Numbered from the stretch's first letter, positions 26,512-39,934 are shown. The stretch: 64,000 bases of DNA from Cephalopachus bancanus (GCA_027257055.1 JAPVLO010000122.1:1612001-1676000), one strand, 5' to 3'. A program made the numbers and translations. Notes: a model not told the origin generated them from the letters alone.

Positions 26512-26793
26512 GGCTGGGCATGGTGGTTCACGCCTATAATCCCAGCATGTTGGGAGGCTGAGGCAGGAGGATCACTTGAGCCCAGGAGTTTGAGATCAGC
26601 CTAGGCAACACAGCGAGACCTTGTTTTAAAAACAAAAACTAGATGGATATGGTGGTGCATGCCTATAGTCCCACTATTCAAGAGGTGAGGCAGAAGGATT
26701 GCCTGAGCCCAGAAAGTCGAGGTTGTGGTGAGCTGTGATCATGCCACTTCACTCCAGCCTGGGCGACAGAGATTCTGACTCAAACAAACAAAA
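26512..26793 (+). repeat. Alu dimer, old
   Basis: 'GGCTGGGCATGGTGGTTCAC' to 'CAGAGATTCTGACTCAAACA'. AluJ-like. Confidence 0.9.
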
Positions 26794-26959
26794 AAGAATG
26801 CATACACAATATTTAATACAACCATAAAGAAATATTCAGAATAGTGGTTAATGGTAAAGGAATGTGAGAAAGTAAATGCCAACAGGAAAGACACAACGGA
26901 TATTTCAAAGATACTGGTAAACACGGAAGGATCACAGGTGTGGGTTTTATTTACCAATG

Positions 26960-27160
26960 GTGTTCTCAATGCTAGCTTAAATTAGAATCATCTGAAGGAA
27001 CTTTTAAACCCAATACCCAAGACCTACATCACATCATCAATTGTATGAGACCCTTCAGGATAAAATTCAGTTATCAGTAGCTCCATCCTCTTCATCTGAT
27101 TCTAAAGAGCAGCAAGGGGTCAGAACTACCATTTTAAACCTTACTCATATTTTAAGTATA
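26960..27160. mobile_element. Probable hAT-Charlie MER remnant
   Basis: 'AAATTAGAATCATCTGAAGG' followed by 'AACTTTTAAACCCAATACCC' resembles the 'attagaatcacctgggg' class of non-autonomous hAT elements. Diverged; both ends uncertain. Confidence 0.5.
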
Positions 27161-27163
27161 CTT

Positions 27164-27389
27164 CTAGGAGAGAGGATTACCTGAGCCCGGGGGTTTGAGA
27201 CCAGCCTGGGCAACTTGGTGAGACCTCATCTCTACAACAAATCAAAAATTAGCCGGGCGTGGTGGTTACTTGGAAGGCTGAGGCAGAAGGATCACCTGAG
27301 CCCAGCAGGTCAAGGCTGCAGTGGCCATGAGCGTACCACTGCACTCCAGCCTGGGCAACAGAGTGAGCACTCCAATTCAAAAAAAAAAA
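27164..27389 (+). repeat. Alu, 5'-truncated
   Basis: Begins within the left arm ('GGATTACCTGAGCCCGGGGG') and ends 'GTGAGCACTCCAATTCAAAA'. The right arm lacks part of its start. Confidence 0.9.
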
Positions 27390-27745
27390 CCAACTTACAA
27401 AATCGCAGCAGTTACTTCATTCTATATAGTGTTAGATGTGATACACATAACAAAATCAACTTTAAAACTAACATGAAATGGCTATCTGTCTTATGGTAGT
27501 TGGTCATATAAAATAAACATTACAGACTATCTTCAAGTCCTCCAACAGCTTCTCAATTCACATTAAAGATCTAATACAATATTTTAGCTTTAAAGTTGAT
27601 AGCTTCAATCATGTATTTAAACTAACAGAAAAAGCATACGGTTTCCCAGCTATAGAATTCTTTACAATGCTAAGTATTTTCTCCACAATTTCACTGTTGC
27701 CAAATAATTTATTCAGTTTATCCCCCTTTATGACTTACTACTTAC
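27390..27745. other. TLK1 intron next to exon f donor
   Basis: AT-rich intron; nothing recognised. Confidence 0.5.
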
Positions 27746-27838
27746 CCTGAGCAAATCATCTATACGACCTTCCTTCTTTTCCAGGTCCTGGTTTTTATTA
27801 CTTTCTAATGCTGCTAATTTCAGCATTGTGAGATCAGT
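27746..27838 (-). CDS. TLK1: TLK1 internal exon f (93 nt), start of coiled coil
   Basis: It encodes [20 protein letters not shown] and then [11 protein letters not shown]. The spacing of Leu/Ile with charged residues ([22 protein letters not shown]) is typical of the first TLK coiled coil, which mediates dimerisation. Acceptor TTCATTTAG, donor GTAAGT. Phase 0 on both sides. Confidence 0.95.
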
Positions 27839-28164
27839 CTAAATGAAAGAAAGCTATTTTATTATCTCTGTTTATATGCTGTCACATGTAAACATAAAAC
27901 TAGATTTTACTCTGACTTCAAAAAACAAAGAAAAATATATGTATCTATGCGTATATTACATAAAGGGCATCCCAAAAAGTTTTAATATAGTTTTAAGTTT
28001 TAACAACTTCTGAAGTGTAAATGCTACAAATTTACTAAGAAACATTAAAAACACTTAAAATATTTAGAATATTGATGTTCCTTAGCAAAATTCAATATAT
28101 CCACTACTTAGTGCTATATATCACTCTAGTTAATTTTTTGAACATTGCAAAACCTTTTAAAATC

Positions 28165-28440
28165 ATTTTAAGGCAAGGGTTGTAATTCACACCTGTAACC
28201 CTAGCTAACTAGGGGGGCGAGGGCAGGAGTATCACTTGAGGCCAGGAGTTTTGAGATTAGCCAGGGCAACACAGCAAGACCTTGTCTCCACAAAAAATTT
28301 AAAAAATGAGCCTGGTGTGCTGGTATGTGCTTGTAGGCCTAACTACTTGAAAGGGTGCATGGGAAGATTGCTTTAACCTAGGAGTTTGAAGTTACAGCGA
28401 GCTATAATCATGCCACTGTGCACATGAGCTCACTATCTCT
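28165..28440 (+). repeat. Alu dimer, very old
   Basis: 'GCAAGGGTTGTAATTCACAC' to 'ATCATGCCACTGTGCACATG'. The tail has decayed into CT/TA-rich sequence. Confidence 0.82.
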
Positions 28441-28469
28441 CTTACTCTCTGTATATATACATATACATA

Positions 28470-28745
28470 CATACTGACAAGTAAAAATTATATATTTGTG
28501 GGGTCCAACATGATGTCTTGATATACGTATATGTTGTAGAACAGCTAAATCAAGGTGTTTAATACATTTTTTTTGTAGTGTGAACATTTAAAATCTATTC
28601 TCTTGGCAATTTTGATATGTGTATGTGTATATATACAATATATACACAATACATTGCTACTATCTGTAGTTACCATGATGTACAACAGATCTCTTAAACT
28701 TATTCCTCTGGTCTGAAATCCTGTGTCCTTTCACCAACACCTTAT
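28470..28745 (+). mobile_element. L1 3' UTR fragment
   Basis: 'GGGGTCCAACATGATGTCTT', 'ACATTTAAAATCTATTCTCT', 'CAACAGATCTCTTAAACTTA' are ordered words of a known L1 3' UTR. Contains TA/TG-rich microsatellite at 28610-28650. Confidence 0.75.
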
Positions 28746-29437
28746 GTAGTAAAACCTTTCATGAGCTGCTCAGTGACTGAAAGGAATGAATCTATAATCC
28801 TAGCCTCAGCATCACCCAAAGATGCATAACATGCGTAATTTGGACACCACCCTACAAATAAAGTCTAGTGAAAATAAACCAGTAAGCTGAGGTGGTTAAA
28901 CAATAGGATGTATTCTGCCAATGCCCAGTCTAAGAAAGTGTTACATAGAAACTGTCACATGTAAAAAAAATTGAAATGAAAAACTTAGTACTCAAAATTC
29001 ATGAAACTACGTAAGTGTAAAAGATATCCCAACAATTCAATTTTCAAATTGATTTATTGAATTTGTAGCATATATGTATACACACAAATCTACTCAAATG
29101 AACTACTTTAATGTTCACTTATAGCAAAGATACCAGACTCACAAAGACATCAATTATATATACTTAGAAATTAAGCTCAAAAAAGATTCTATAAACAATT
29201 GACATGCTATGGTTATTATGATTAAAACATCTAATATTTGCCAGTGTATGACAAGGGACAAGCTGATAATAAACAGGGCAATTTCTCACCTCTCCCTACA
29301 AATTCTGTTGGGGGGTTTTTGTTTAGTAAGTTATTTTTCTCAAAGTATAATTTTGCTTTATGACTATGTCTAAAACACACAATAGCTAGTCACTGGTTTT
29401 TGGAAACAATAGGACAAAATTTTTAATTATTATTTAC
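28746..29437. other. TLK1 intron next to exon e donor
   Basis: AT-rich intron; nothing recognised. Confidence 0.5.
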
Positions 29438-29527
29438 CTGGGTAATTTTAAAGGATAACTGCTTTGGTTGTACAATAGGGTGGTCCCCAAAAGCTAATGC
29501 AGTAGGAGAAGGGCTATTCGGTCGAAC
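29438..29527 (-). CDS. TLK1: TLK1 internal exon e (90 nt)
   Basis: It encodes VRPNSPSPTALAFGDHPIVQ and then PKQLSFKITQ. Acceptor TATTTTTAG, donor GTAAAT (slightly weaker at +5/+6). Phase 0 on both sides. The penultimate residue is Thr; I recall Ile at this place in the human protein (KIIQ), so this may be a substitution. Confidence 0.94.
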
Positions 29528-30307
29528 CTAAAAATATTAAAATTTTTATATTAGCCAAAAAAAAAAAAAAGTAGGTTTCTACCTAACAACATAACCACTT
29601 ATTTAAGAACATTCTTTGAGTACCTCCAGGATAAAACCTAGTAAGTGATATAACTATATATTTCCTGCCTTCAAAGAGTCTACATTCTAGTCCCATAAAT
29701 CTTAGTGCTTTCATATTGTCAAACAAAATAAAGCCAAGCACATTATTCTTAAACAAAAAATACTAAAAACTGAGTATAATGGTTCAGAAAGTAGAAATAA
29801 AAAGACTTTAGTACAAAATCTTAAGGATAAATATGCACGCCCACTTCTAATTTAATATCTATTAATGAGTTTTGTTGTTTAACTGGTCACTAGTTTAAAA
29901 ATACACTCATTGAAAACAGCAGATTACAATACTGTATCAATGTTATCACTATAATTTGTTAAAGTTATTGCTGAATGTTGCATCTTACTTTGTGTAGGCA
30001 GTATGATGTGCCCTCAAGGCACAAAAGGAATAAGACACAACCAATATGTCTAGAGACAAAGAATAGAAGGGAACAAAAGAAATTTTAAAAGGGTGCTTGA
30101 ATAAATAAGTAGATAGATTTTTTTTTTAAATCTTTAATTTATCTTTAAATTACGGAAAACCATATTGGCCTTCTAGTTAAACATCAAATTTTCAAACAAC
30201 AAAAGTAAATAAAAAGTGAAATCCAAAATGCAAAACAATGCATATAAAAGAACTATATGTTAAAATGTTAGAAACAAACCACAAAGTTATAAAATAATTT
30301 TAGATTT
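29528..30307. other. TLK1 intron next to exon e acceptor
   Basis: AT-rich intron with a poly-A run at 29558-29571; nothing recognised. Confidence 0.5.
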
Positions 30308-30322
30308 AAGATTCTTTTCCTA

Positions 30323-30616
30323 GCCGGGCTCGGTGGCTCAGCCTGTAATCCCGCGCCTTTGGGAGGCTGAGGTTGAGTGGATTGCCTGAGCCCGCGGGTT
30401 CAAGACCCGCCTGGGCAGCGAGACCTCATCTCTACAATAAATAAAAAAATCAGCCGGGTGTGGTAGCACATGCCCGTAATTCCAGCTACTCAGCTACTCG
30501 GAAGGCTGAGGCGGAAGGATCGCCGGAGCCCAGCAGGCGAGGCTGCGGTGGCCGGGAGTGGCCATTGCAGTCCAGTCTGGGAGACGGAGTGAGACTCCAA
30601 CTCAAAAAAAAAAAAA
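30323..30616 (+). repeat. Alu dimer, lineage-specific young type, with TSD
   Basis: 'GCCGGGCTCGGTGGCTCAGC' to 'GAGACTCCAACTCAAAAA'. An 8-bp local duplication (CAGCTACT twice) lies at about 30483-30498. Target duplication AAGATT(C/A)TTTTCCTA at 30308-30322 and 30617-30631. Confidence 0.97.
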
Positions 30617-31103
30617 AAGATTATTTTCCTATGAACCACACACACTCTGCCCTTTCCTTTTTTATTAAATTTTATTTTATTACAGAGATGTGGGGGCTGC
30701 CTTTTTAAAAAAGGATTTCCAGAAAGGTATTATGCTATCGTTTTAGTAGTTAAGAAATTTAATTGATATAAAAGGTAGAAAATAGAAATCAATTTGTGAC
30801 TACAGACTGAGAGTATTCATATTAGTACCACAGGCTCAATGGCATTCTTTTATAAAAACAATGCTTCTTGGATATGACTAATTCAGGAAGTCTTTAAGAA
30901 GCTCACTTTCAGAAATAAAGTTCTAACAGTAACAGATCATTAAAAAGGATTCAATTTACCTCACAGAAATCATATTTTAAAAAAGATAAACACTAATTTA
31001 TTTATATAAAAGTTCTCAATAAAAACAACAAATTATAAAGTTATTCAGGGTACATAATTCCCCAAAGATTTATGTATGAAATACCTGAAAGATAAAAACT
31101 TAC

Positions 31104-31193
31104 AGATGAGGAAGGAGTGGAATGTGAATTTTGAGGAGAACGAATTGCAGGAGGTATGCCTCTTACTGGACTTGAACCATTTCCACCCTGGTA
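31104..31193 (-). CDS. TLK1: TLK1 internal exon d (90 nt)
   Basis: It encodes YQGGNGSSPVRGIPPAIRSP and then QNSHSTPSSS, a Ser/Pro-rich disordered segment. Acceptor TTTTTCTCAG (strong pyrimidine tract), donor GTAAGT. Phase 0 on both sides. My memory of human TLK1 has an extra His-Ser pair in this stretch; here there is a single HS, which may be a two-codon length difference in a repetitive stretch. Confidence 0.94.
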
Positions 31194-31917
31194 CTGAGAA
31201 AAAGAAAAAGGAAACAACACTATTTATTATAGCAGTCTTATATACTTTTTATTTTAGACATGGCATTAAGAATTAACTTAAATATATCTTGTTTTAAATT
31301 AAAACAAGTAGTCATTTAAATTGGCCTAGAAAATGCAATACTAAGGTCAGTTACAGCTAAGTTCTAAAAGACTAATGAGACTACTGATAACAAGAACCTG
31401 ATGAGATGGCATTTCAAAAAAATCCTTATTATTCTACATTCAGACTATTATTTGTTATTGTGCCGACTCAAAGACGAATTTCCCCAATGCAATGAATATG
31501 TTTTGTTTTCTCCCCTAAATCTTAGCACAGCTCCCCTATAAATGTTTCCTGAGCCAGTATTGCTCCTAATCCCAAGACACAAAAATATTTATACATAGGT
31601 ATTAGTGAATATAATCAACTATCTTAAGCAGAGTCATCATTCTCAAGATCTGTTAAATATCTAAGTGTTCACGGCACTATATAAAAGAATTATACAGAAC
31701 AAGTCCTTTTCTTCTAATAGCACAAAATCTTTAAAAATTCAATTCTTTCTTACAAAGTACAGGCCTCAGATGCCTGAGAAGCCAACTAATCTATTTTGTA
31801 ACTAATTTTTCCCCTAGCTCATGTTTCTGTACTAAGGACAGGGAAAAAAACTTTGTTGTTACTAACTTCCTCTGGTGGTATTAGTTTATTGTCTACTTTA
31901 TCATTTTTAAATTATTT
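31194..31917. other. TLK1 intron next to exon d acceptor
   Basis: AT-rich intron; nothing recognised. Confidence 0.5.
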
Positions 31918-31918
31918 A

Positions 31919-32208
31919 GGCCGAGTGTGGTGGTTCAAGCCTGTAATCCCAGCACTTTGGGAGGCCAGAGGCGAATGGATTGCCTGAGCCCCTGAGTTTG
32001 AGACCAGCCCAGGCAACTTGGTAAGACCTCATCTCTACAATAAAATTTTTTTTAAATTAGCCAGCCGTGGTAGTGTGCACCTGTAGTTCCGGCTACTTGG
32101 AAGGCTGGGGCAGGACTGCCAGAGTCCAGCAGGTCGACACTGGGGTGGTTGTGAGCATATCACTGCACTCCAGCCTGGGAAGTGGAGTGAAACTCCAACT
32201 CAAAAAAA
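31919..32208 (+). repeat. Alu dimer
   Basis: 'GGCCGAGTGTGGTGGTTCAA' to 'GTGAAACTCCAACTCAAAAA'. Intermediate divergence, family 3' end. Confidence 0.93.
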
Positions 32209-32279
32209 ATTTTTTCTTAACTTTGATATGAACAGCAGGGATGAAGACTTCCTAGCATTCTCATTAAACAACTTCCTGC

Positions 32280-32400
32280 AACCTAGGAATTTTGCCTCAT
32301 TTATTTTATCTATAGTGCCTAGTATAACATCTGGCAAATAGAAGGCATTCAAAAGACATTTGTTTATTTGAGTTGATCCTATCTTTGTCAAAGGTTCTTA
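32280..32400 (+). repeat. L2/MIR-like fragment
   Basis: 'TATAGTGCCTAGTATAACAT' followed by 'AGAAGGCATTCAAAAGACAT' resembles the L2/MIR 3' region. Confidence 0.5.
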
Positions 32401-32519
32401 ATGACATTAACAATAAGTGACTGACCTCAATTAAAGAGCATTAAGCATCTCATGGTCAGCAACAGTTTCACCTTAGGATTTTGTAAATCCAAGAAAGAAA
32501 GTAATGGAGGATTTTTTTT

Positions 32520-32657
32520 AAGTTGTAATTTTTTTTTAGAGGCAGGATCTTGCGCTATGTTGCTCAGGCTGGTCTTGAAATCCTGGTCTTCGACAATTCT
32601 TCCACCTCAGCCTCCCAAGTAGCTGGGATTACAGACATGAGCCACTGCCTATGGCTG
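32520..32657 (-). repeat. Alu arm, old
   Basis: 'GAGGCAGGATCTTGCGCTAT' to 'GAGCCACTGCCTATGGCT'. Single antisense arm. Confidence 0.8.
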
Positions 32658-32999
32658 TTTTAAAACTCAGCCCTTTCCCTAATCAGTCAATTCTGCTCTC
32701 ACCCTCAAGTAATATAAGTATTTCAACTAAATAGATCATATTTGTTGTTTTAATAATCAAATTAATGTTTTCTAATTTAAAACTGGTACCCCAAAGTATT
32801 TCTATATAGAAGCAAGGAACCATTCCAGATTAGGTAAGAATCTAAATTTACCACTCTTTATTGTTTTCAGGCACTCTATCAATTACTTAATTTCTATCCA
32901 TAGTGCTCAAATGTTGCTGTGGTGTGACAAAGCCTGCATTGATAATAGAAAAAATTCTGAACTACAGAACCAGTAGACTCTTTATTCTTCCATTTAGAA

Positions 33000-33180
33000 T
33001 TTGCCTGAAGGCAGGTTATGTTATTCTGGTCTTCAGTTTTATCATTTATAAAACAGAAACACTAATGCCTACTTTGCCTATCATAGTTGTTATACGCAAA
33101 TATGTGAGAACTATTTTGAAAGTTATAATGTGGCATACCAAAGTGAAAGTAAATTTTAATGTTCCTGGTTTGAAAAAATA
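33000..33180 (+). repeat. Possible MIR fragment
   Basis: 'CAGTTTTATCATTTATAAAA' followed by 'CTTTGCCTATCATAGTTGTT' resembles the MIR core. Weak. Confidence 0.45.
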
Positions 33181-33336
33181 TCACAGTACTAAAGCTCTGT
33201 TCTAATCAAGTAGATGATCAAAAAGTTGACCTTACAATAAAAATAAAAGTTGACCATATGCTTTTAAGAAATTATTTTTAGCTCACAGCAGAATTGTAGT
33301 CAATTAGGAATTAGAGATAATACCCAATGAACTTAC

Positions 33337-33383
33337 TTCAAAATAGTCGCTAATTTTGTGGCCACGTCCCCCAATACTTTTTC
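33337..33383 (-). CDS. TLK1: TLK1 internal exon c (47 nt microexon-like)
   Basis: This short exon completes the split Gly codon and then encodes KSIGGRGHKISDYFE. Acceptor TATTTTAG, donor GTAAGT. It restores phase 0 after the phase-1 junction with exon b. The sequence is a conserved TLK N-terminal motif as I recall the family. Too short to appear as a stand-alone reading frame; identified from the frame and splice sites. Confidence 0.93.
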
Positions 33384-34596
<1,213 letters not shown>

Positions 34597-34672
34597 CATC
34601 AAATATTTCTTAAGTGATTACTATGTGACAGGTATTATTGAGATGAACAAACAATATACTTGCAAGTTCAAG

Positions 34673-34957
34673 CCGGGCTCGGTGTCTCAGTCTGTAATAC
34701 CGCACCTTTGGGAGGCTGAAGTGAGTGGATTGCCTGAGCCCACGGGTTCGAGACCCGCCTGGGCAGCGAGACCTCATCTCTACAATAAATAAAAAAAAAT
34801 CAGCCGGGCGTGGTAGCGCATGCCTGTAATTCCGGCTACTTGGAAGGCTGAGGCGGAAGGATCGCCGGAGCCCAGCAGGTCGATGCTGCGGTGGCCGGAA
34901 GCGGCCACTGCACTCCAATCTGGGCGACAGAGTGAGACTCCAACTCAAAAAAAAAAA
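34673..34957 (+). repeat. Alu dimer, lineage-specific young type
   Basis: 'GCCGGGCTCGGTGTCTCAGT' to 'GAGACTCCAACTCAAAAA'. Flanked by AAGTTCAA/AAGTTCAA. Faces the antisense Alu 76 bp upstream. Confidence 0.95.
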
Positions 34958-34969
34958 AGTTCAACCACT

Positions 34970-36510
34970 TCAAATGCCTTCTTGGAACAAGGTAGGGGAA
35001 TTTTAAAAAAACCAAACAAGTACTCAGGAATATAAATGCAACCTAGAAATTGTGAACAACAGTTTTGTTCAGATTTATTTAGAAGTCAGAGAGGACTGTA
35101 AAAAGAAATTCTCCCTTCTGTCTATAATAAATGCCTAGCAGGTTCTGAAGAGGTGCTTTATTTTAATGAAGACAGATGTTTTTGGTTGCCTATCCAGAAG
35201 TTATTTCTCCAATTATTTTTCCCTAATTGAATCAAAATTTTGTTGTTAACACTTTCTCTCCATATAGTGCTTTTTACTCAAAGGAAGCTGACGACTCTAC
35301 CAGCACCATTTACAGTTCTCCTTCCCTCCTAATCAAAAATCCGGTTTTATTCAGGTATCATCCCTTCTCTACACAGCCTGTAGTTTTAGTAAGAATTTTA
35401 CCCCATTTTCAATGTCAAAAATGGGTTTGATTTTTGAAAGGATAACAATACCTGTTGGACATAACTGGTTTTGCGATGGACACATGACCCAATGTGGTCC
35501 ATAAGATGAAAGCGAGGTTTGCTCTGGACTTAAAGAAGCACGCGCCAAAAAGAGCAGGTGGAAAAATTTGATAGAAAGTCAGTCTCTCTCTAAAGCAAAT
35601 ATTAAGGAAGCTGAAATGAGTAAATCCAATTTAGGTAACCATCTAAACCAGAGGAAAATCAGATAATTCCGTGGACAGAAGACCACAGATAAAGAAGAAA
35701 ACATGATTGTTTAAAGATGGGTTAGATCAGTCAACCCAGAAGCCATATCCTATTGGGGGGGGCTTACTTTTGAGGTTTTATGAATATGTATTTGAAACTA
35801 TTGTAATTAATATATCTTTACAAGAAATAAACCTCCAAGTTCACTAACTACAACTTGGGGGAACTATGCTAAGATCAAAAAGGAGCTGAGTGCAAACTGA
35901 GATACCAAATACTACCTCACTAGAGAAAAGGCCCTAAAATGACATAATCCCTTTCTTCCACGAAGGCAGTTGCTGCAAATACTTTCCAAATTGTACCCCA
36001 CATCTTTAAAATTAAAAAATAACAACAACAAAAACAATTTCCTGAATTCCAGTGCCATATACAAAGCAGTAAGCCATGGGTTCATGACTGTAGATCTTAT
36101 GGCTAAAGATAGGCTCTAACACACATAACATTACATATAAAATAATCATTAAATATGATTTAAGAGCCCAACTTACTGCATTTGATTTTGAGTGCCCAAA
36201 TTAAATGACAGTACTATTTTGCTATCCATTACAAGAGATTTTACATTCTAACAAAAAATAAATAAATAAAAGGTGGTAAGATAATGCTTGTCAGAGTTGG
36301 ACATGCTACTTGCCTTTCTTAGACTCAAACAAAAAAAATAAGGGAAATATCAAAAAGTCTAAAACAGTAATGACACACTAACTATCTGTGTATACATTAA
36401 AAGTTACAATTTCAAATTATTAGTTTACACTTAGACATTAATTGGTCAAAAATCAGAACACTTCATTATAAATGTCTACTAGGCTTTGAAGAAAGATACT
36501 GTTTGCTTAC
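34970..36510. other. TLK1 intron, mostly unannotated
   Basis: AT-rich intron. 'AAATTGTACCCCACATCTTT' plus an A-rich run at 35988-36035 matches L1 3' tails seen at 13.6 and 44.1 kb. 35450-35620 may be an unassigned old repeat. Confidence 0.4.
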
Positions 36511-36586
36511 CCTGACTACTTTCATTCTGGTTTTCTGCTTTTCTTTTTCTTCCCCTGGATGATTCTGATTGTTTCTTCTCTGGTGT
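36511..36586 (-). CDS. TLK1: TLK1 internal exon b (76 nt) with nuclear localisation signal
   Basis: It encodes TPEKKQSESSRGRKRKAENQ followed by NESSQ and the first base of a Gly codon. The cluster RGRKRK is a classical basic nuclear localisation signal, fitting the nuclear site of TLK1. Acceptor TTCTGTAG, donor GTAAGC. It ends in phase 1; the Gly codon is completed by the next exon. Exons b (76) and c (47) together are 123 nt, so only joint skipping would keep the frame. Confidence 0.95.
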
Positions 36587-37041
36587 CTACAGAAAGCAAG
36601 ATCACAGATTTTTAAATTTCAGTTTTAATACTATTATAGTCAATATAAAAGTCATTTTTCTCTTCAAGGCCAAATAGTGTTCAGTAGTGCTCAAGGAATA
36701 TAAATATAGTTATTTACATATTAATACAATTTATTTAGAAGATAAATTTTCCTATTCTGTGAATTTTTAAAACTCCAAGTATAGAAGATATGTACATATA
36801 CCTTACATTTACATTTACAGAATTTGATGTGAAGTGGAGGAGAAATCTGAGAGTAATTTATTATCCTTTGCAAGATGCCCTTCAAATTCTTAACTGGATA
36901 GTGCAAAAAAAAACCAAAAGGCAAAAACAAAACAAAACAAAAAAACCTCACCTTAAGGTTTTCCTATTAGTTTTCTACTCTCAATCATACTTAGTCTATA
37001 AAAGTAGACTTGGATGAGAAAAAAAGAGGTAGAACTGAAAT

Positions 37042-37078
37042 CCTGATATATATATATATTATATATATATATATATAA
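37042..37078. repeat. (TA)n microsatellite
   Basis: TA repeats with a single TT break, self-complementary, so hairpin-forming. Confidence 0.95.
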
Positions 37079-37154
37079 AATCCCTATTACAAAAGAAACC
37101 AGTCACATAAATGCCTGGCAACAACAATTACAGCAAATGTACAGATTATGCCCT

Positions 37155-37487
37155 AGATCGGGGTCAGCAAACTATGGCCGATGTGCCAAATCTGTTTGGT
37201 CACCTGTCTTGTATGATCTAACCACAGCTTTTACATTTTTTAAGTATTTTAAATTTTTAAAATTCAAAATAAAAAGTATATTTTGTTATGTAAGAATCAT
37301 AAAAAATTCAACTTTCAGAGTTTATAGTAGAGTTTTATTGGAACACAGCTACACTCATTCATTTATGTGTTGTCTACAACTTCTTTCATATTACAACAGC
37401 AGAGCTGAGTGCATACAACAGAGATGGTCAAAATAAAGTCTAAAACATCTGATCCTTTACAGAAAAAGTGTGCAGACCCCTGCTCCA
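37155..37487 (-). mobile_element. hAT-type non-autonomous DNA transposon remnant
   Basis: Inverted-repeat ends 'GGGGTCAGCAAACTATGGCC' and 'GCAGACCCCTG'. Internal 'TTATTGGAACACAGCTACAC' and 'GTCTACAACTTCTTTCATAT' are words of a common mammalian Charlie-class MER, here reversed. Non-coding. Confidence 0.8.
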
Positions 37488-38899
37488 GATGGTGGCTCTG
37501 GACCCCAATTACAGGTCTATTCCTGTTAACAGATATCAAGTATTTTTATTATACTAACAAGAAGTACTTTCTATGGAGTTTGACAAACTGTTGCTGTGCT
37601 CAGTCAAAAATTAAATCCAAGAGCAAAACACAAGGCAAATTGCACCAGGCCATCAAATTCTGGAAGCTTGGTAGGTACTCTTGGTACCAGAAGACTCCTG
37701 AACTTAACAGGAGTTCCATCAATATTAGACTGAATGAATGAATCACACTAAGCAACTTAAAACAAATCTCTTAAGGCAATGTGGTCCCCAAACAAGGAAG
37801 GGTTTTAATCCCTATTTTTATGTCTCTGTGTGGTTCTGTAATTAAACAGTATGAATGACAATATATAACCTAATTCTAAGTGAGCACATATTATTCCTCT
37901 AAGTATCAGTCTTGGGCACTTAATGTTCTCTCACCTCCATTCTGTCAACAAGATAACAGACCTAAAGAAGTTGGACTAAATGTACTATCTCTAAATTCTT
38001 TAAAAACAGGTGTTGTATATCTTAACTTACCCTTCTACCTCATGCTCAGCATACAGTTATTACTTGATTAATACATAAATAAATATTAAAGAACTTTCTG
38101 AAGGTAACACTACTAAGTGTGTCAGAGCCAGGATTAAAATCAAATTCAGTTCTGTATAATTCTCAGACCTAAATGATCTTTATCTTTTACTCTCTGTGAC
38201 ACTTTACTTCAAGAGCTAACTAAATGAATTAACTTTACAAAAATATTTCCAAATTTTACTGTTTGTAAATAAAATTCAGTATGTCCAATAAACTGCCTAT
38301 ATGTTTTACTTCACAAACCAGAGATCTTAAAGAGATCACCCTAACTGGTCATCTGCTCAGGAGGTAAACTGATGTACCAGCAATTTAGGGTAGACAGTTC
38401 ATTAGTTTAGTTTCATTATCAAAATCACCATACCCAAATAATAACCAATCTTCTAGTTTCCTGGAAATGAAATAGCAACAAATTAAAAGTTCTAAGTTAA
38501 CATTTTTAAAAAGAGCCCCAAATCTATCCTAAAACAAAAAAAGATTCTCAAATAGTAATTCATTCATATTCTTCCTAATTTAACAATCTATGTAAAAAAT
38601 ATAGTCAAGAAAATATAATTTTTCAGAATAGTTTAATGTTATACTAATTTTTAAGCATGGAAAGATCCCATTTGAATTCCATCTTAAATTTTGACTAGAT
38701 ACTTTAGAAAAAGGAAAAAAAAACAATATACAAAATACTATAATTCTGAGTTATAATGGAACAGCATTTTCTAGCTAGAAAACTAAAGAAAATATAATGT
38801 TCTAAATAGTTCCATATCATTTTCTAAAGTATATTCCAAGAAGCAATGGCTCATTGACAGGCTGGAGGCTACATTTTTTAAAAAATGATTTTATCTTAT
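37488..38899. other. TLK1 intron, unannotated stretch
   Basis: AT-rich intron in the 20 kb intron; nothing recognised. Confidence 0.45.
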
Positions 38900-39168
38900 C
38901 TTTTATTGAGTCAAGGTCTCACTCTTGTCCAGGCTGGAATGCAGTGGCACTCACCACAGCCCCAAACTCCTGGGCTCAAATAATTCTCCTGTCTCAGTCT
39001 TCCAGGTAGCTGGGACTACAGGTGTGTGCCACCATATCTGGCCAATTTTTTGATTATTTTGTAGAGACAAGGTCTTGCTATGTTGCCCAGGTGTCTCGGA
39101 ACTACTGGGCTCAAGCAATCTTTTGGCTTCCCAAAGTGCTGGGATTACAGGCGTGAGCCACTGTGAAA
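38900..39168 (-). repeat. Alu dimer, old
   Basis: 'TGAGTCAAGGTCTCACTCTT' to 'CAGGCGTGAGCCACTGTGAA'. Antisense, diverged. Confidence 0.9.
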
Positions 39169-39934
39169 GGTTAGGAAAAGTTACATTTTAAATAGGAGCA
39201 GGAAGGGAAGGAGTTAAACTAGGGTAAACAAAGTTAGATTTCTTTACTGCAAAGCTTCTCAGAACCATTAAAATGCTAACATGCATAGCTCCAAAAGAGG
39301 GATGAAATGGGAAGATTTATGTATAAATTCTCAAAATTTATTTGGGATAACATTCATCAAATACTTCACTGGATATAAATTTTAGGATATCTAAGGTTGT
39401 TCTGTTTTGAAATTACTTAGAAATTTAAAATAAATTTTAAAAAAATTACTTAGTAATTTAATTTTCTCTGAGGTAAAATTTCCTAGTATGGGGAAGTAGG
39501 ACAGCCCTTTGGGCAAAATGTCACCACATTAAAAACAAACAAGAGTATTACAATTATAGTAAAGAAAGAAAAACAAGTTTGCCCCCCTTTAAACCAGAGA
39601 AGAATTTGAGGAAGGAGAATAAAAAGGATGATTAAACTAAAATTAATTTTGACTATAATGTATGGGCAAAATAATGTATGGGTTAAAAATAGATAATAAT
39701 AAATTGAAAAACTGAGCAAAGTAAAAAATGAAAATGGGAACCCTAAATATATTAAATTAGCTTATGAAGTGAATGTCTCCGTGATATGTACAGTTTTTGT
39801 CCATTCCCATGAACCTTAATCTTTTCACTCATGTCTTATACTACCTGGTGCTTACCTTTGACTTCATTCTCACCTCAGGTTGTCTATGTAGACACACTTT
39901 GAACCATAATTTCCTAAAACGTAAGTACTCTGAA
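39169..39934. other. TLK1 intron, unannotated stretch
   Basis: AT-rich intron; nothing recognised. Confidence 0.45.

Larger units (their letters stand above)
24740..26960 (+). mobile_element. L1M-type ORF2/3' remnant, split by three Alus
   Basis: Sense L1: 'ACACAAAAATAGAACAATGG', 'AGACAAATAATCCAATAAGA', 'TAAAACCACAAAACACCATG', 'AAGGATAATAAGCAACAGGA'. Pieces are 24740-25317, 25611-25784, 26077-26511 and 26794-26960. No intact frame. Confidence 0.8.
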
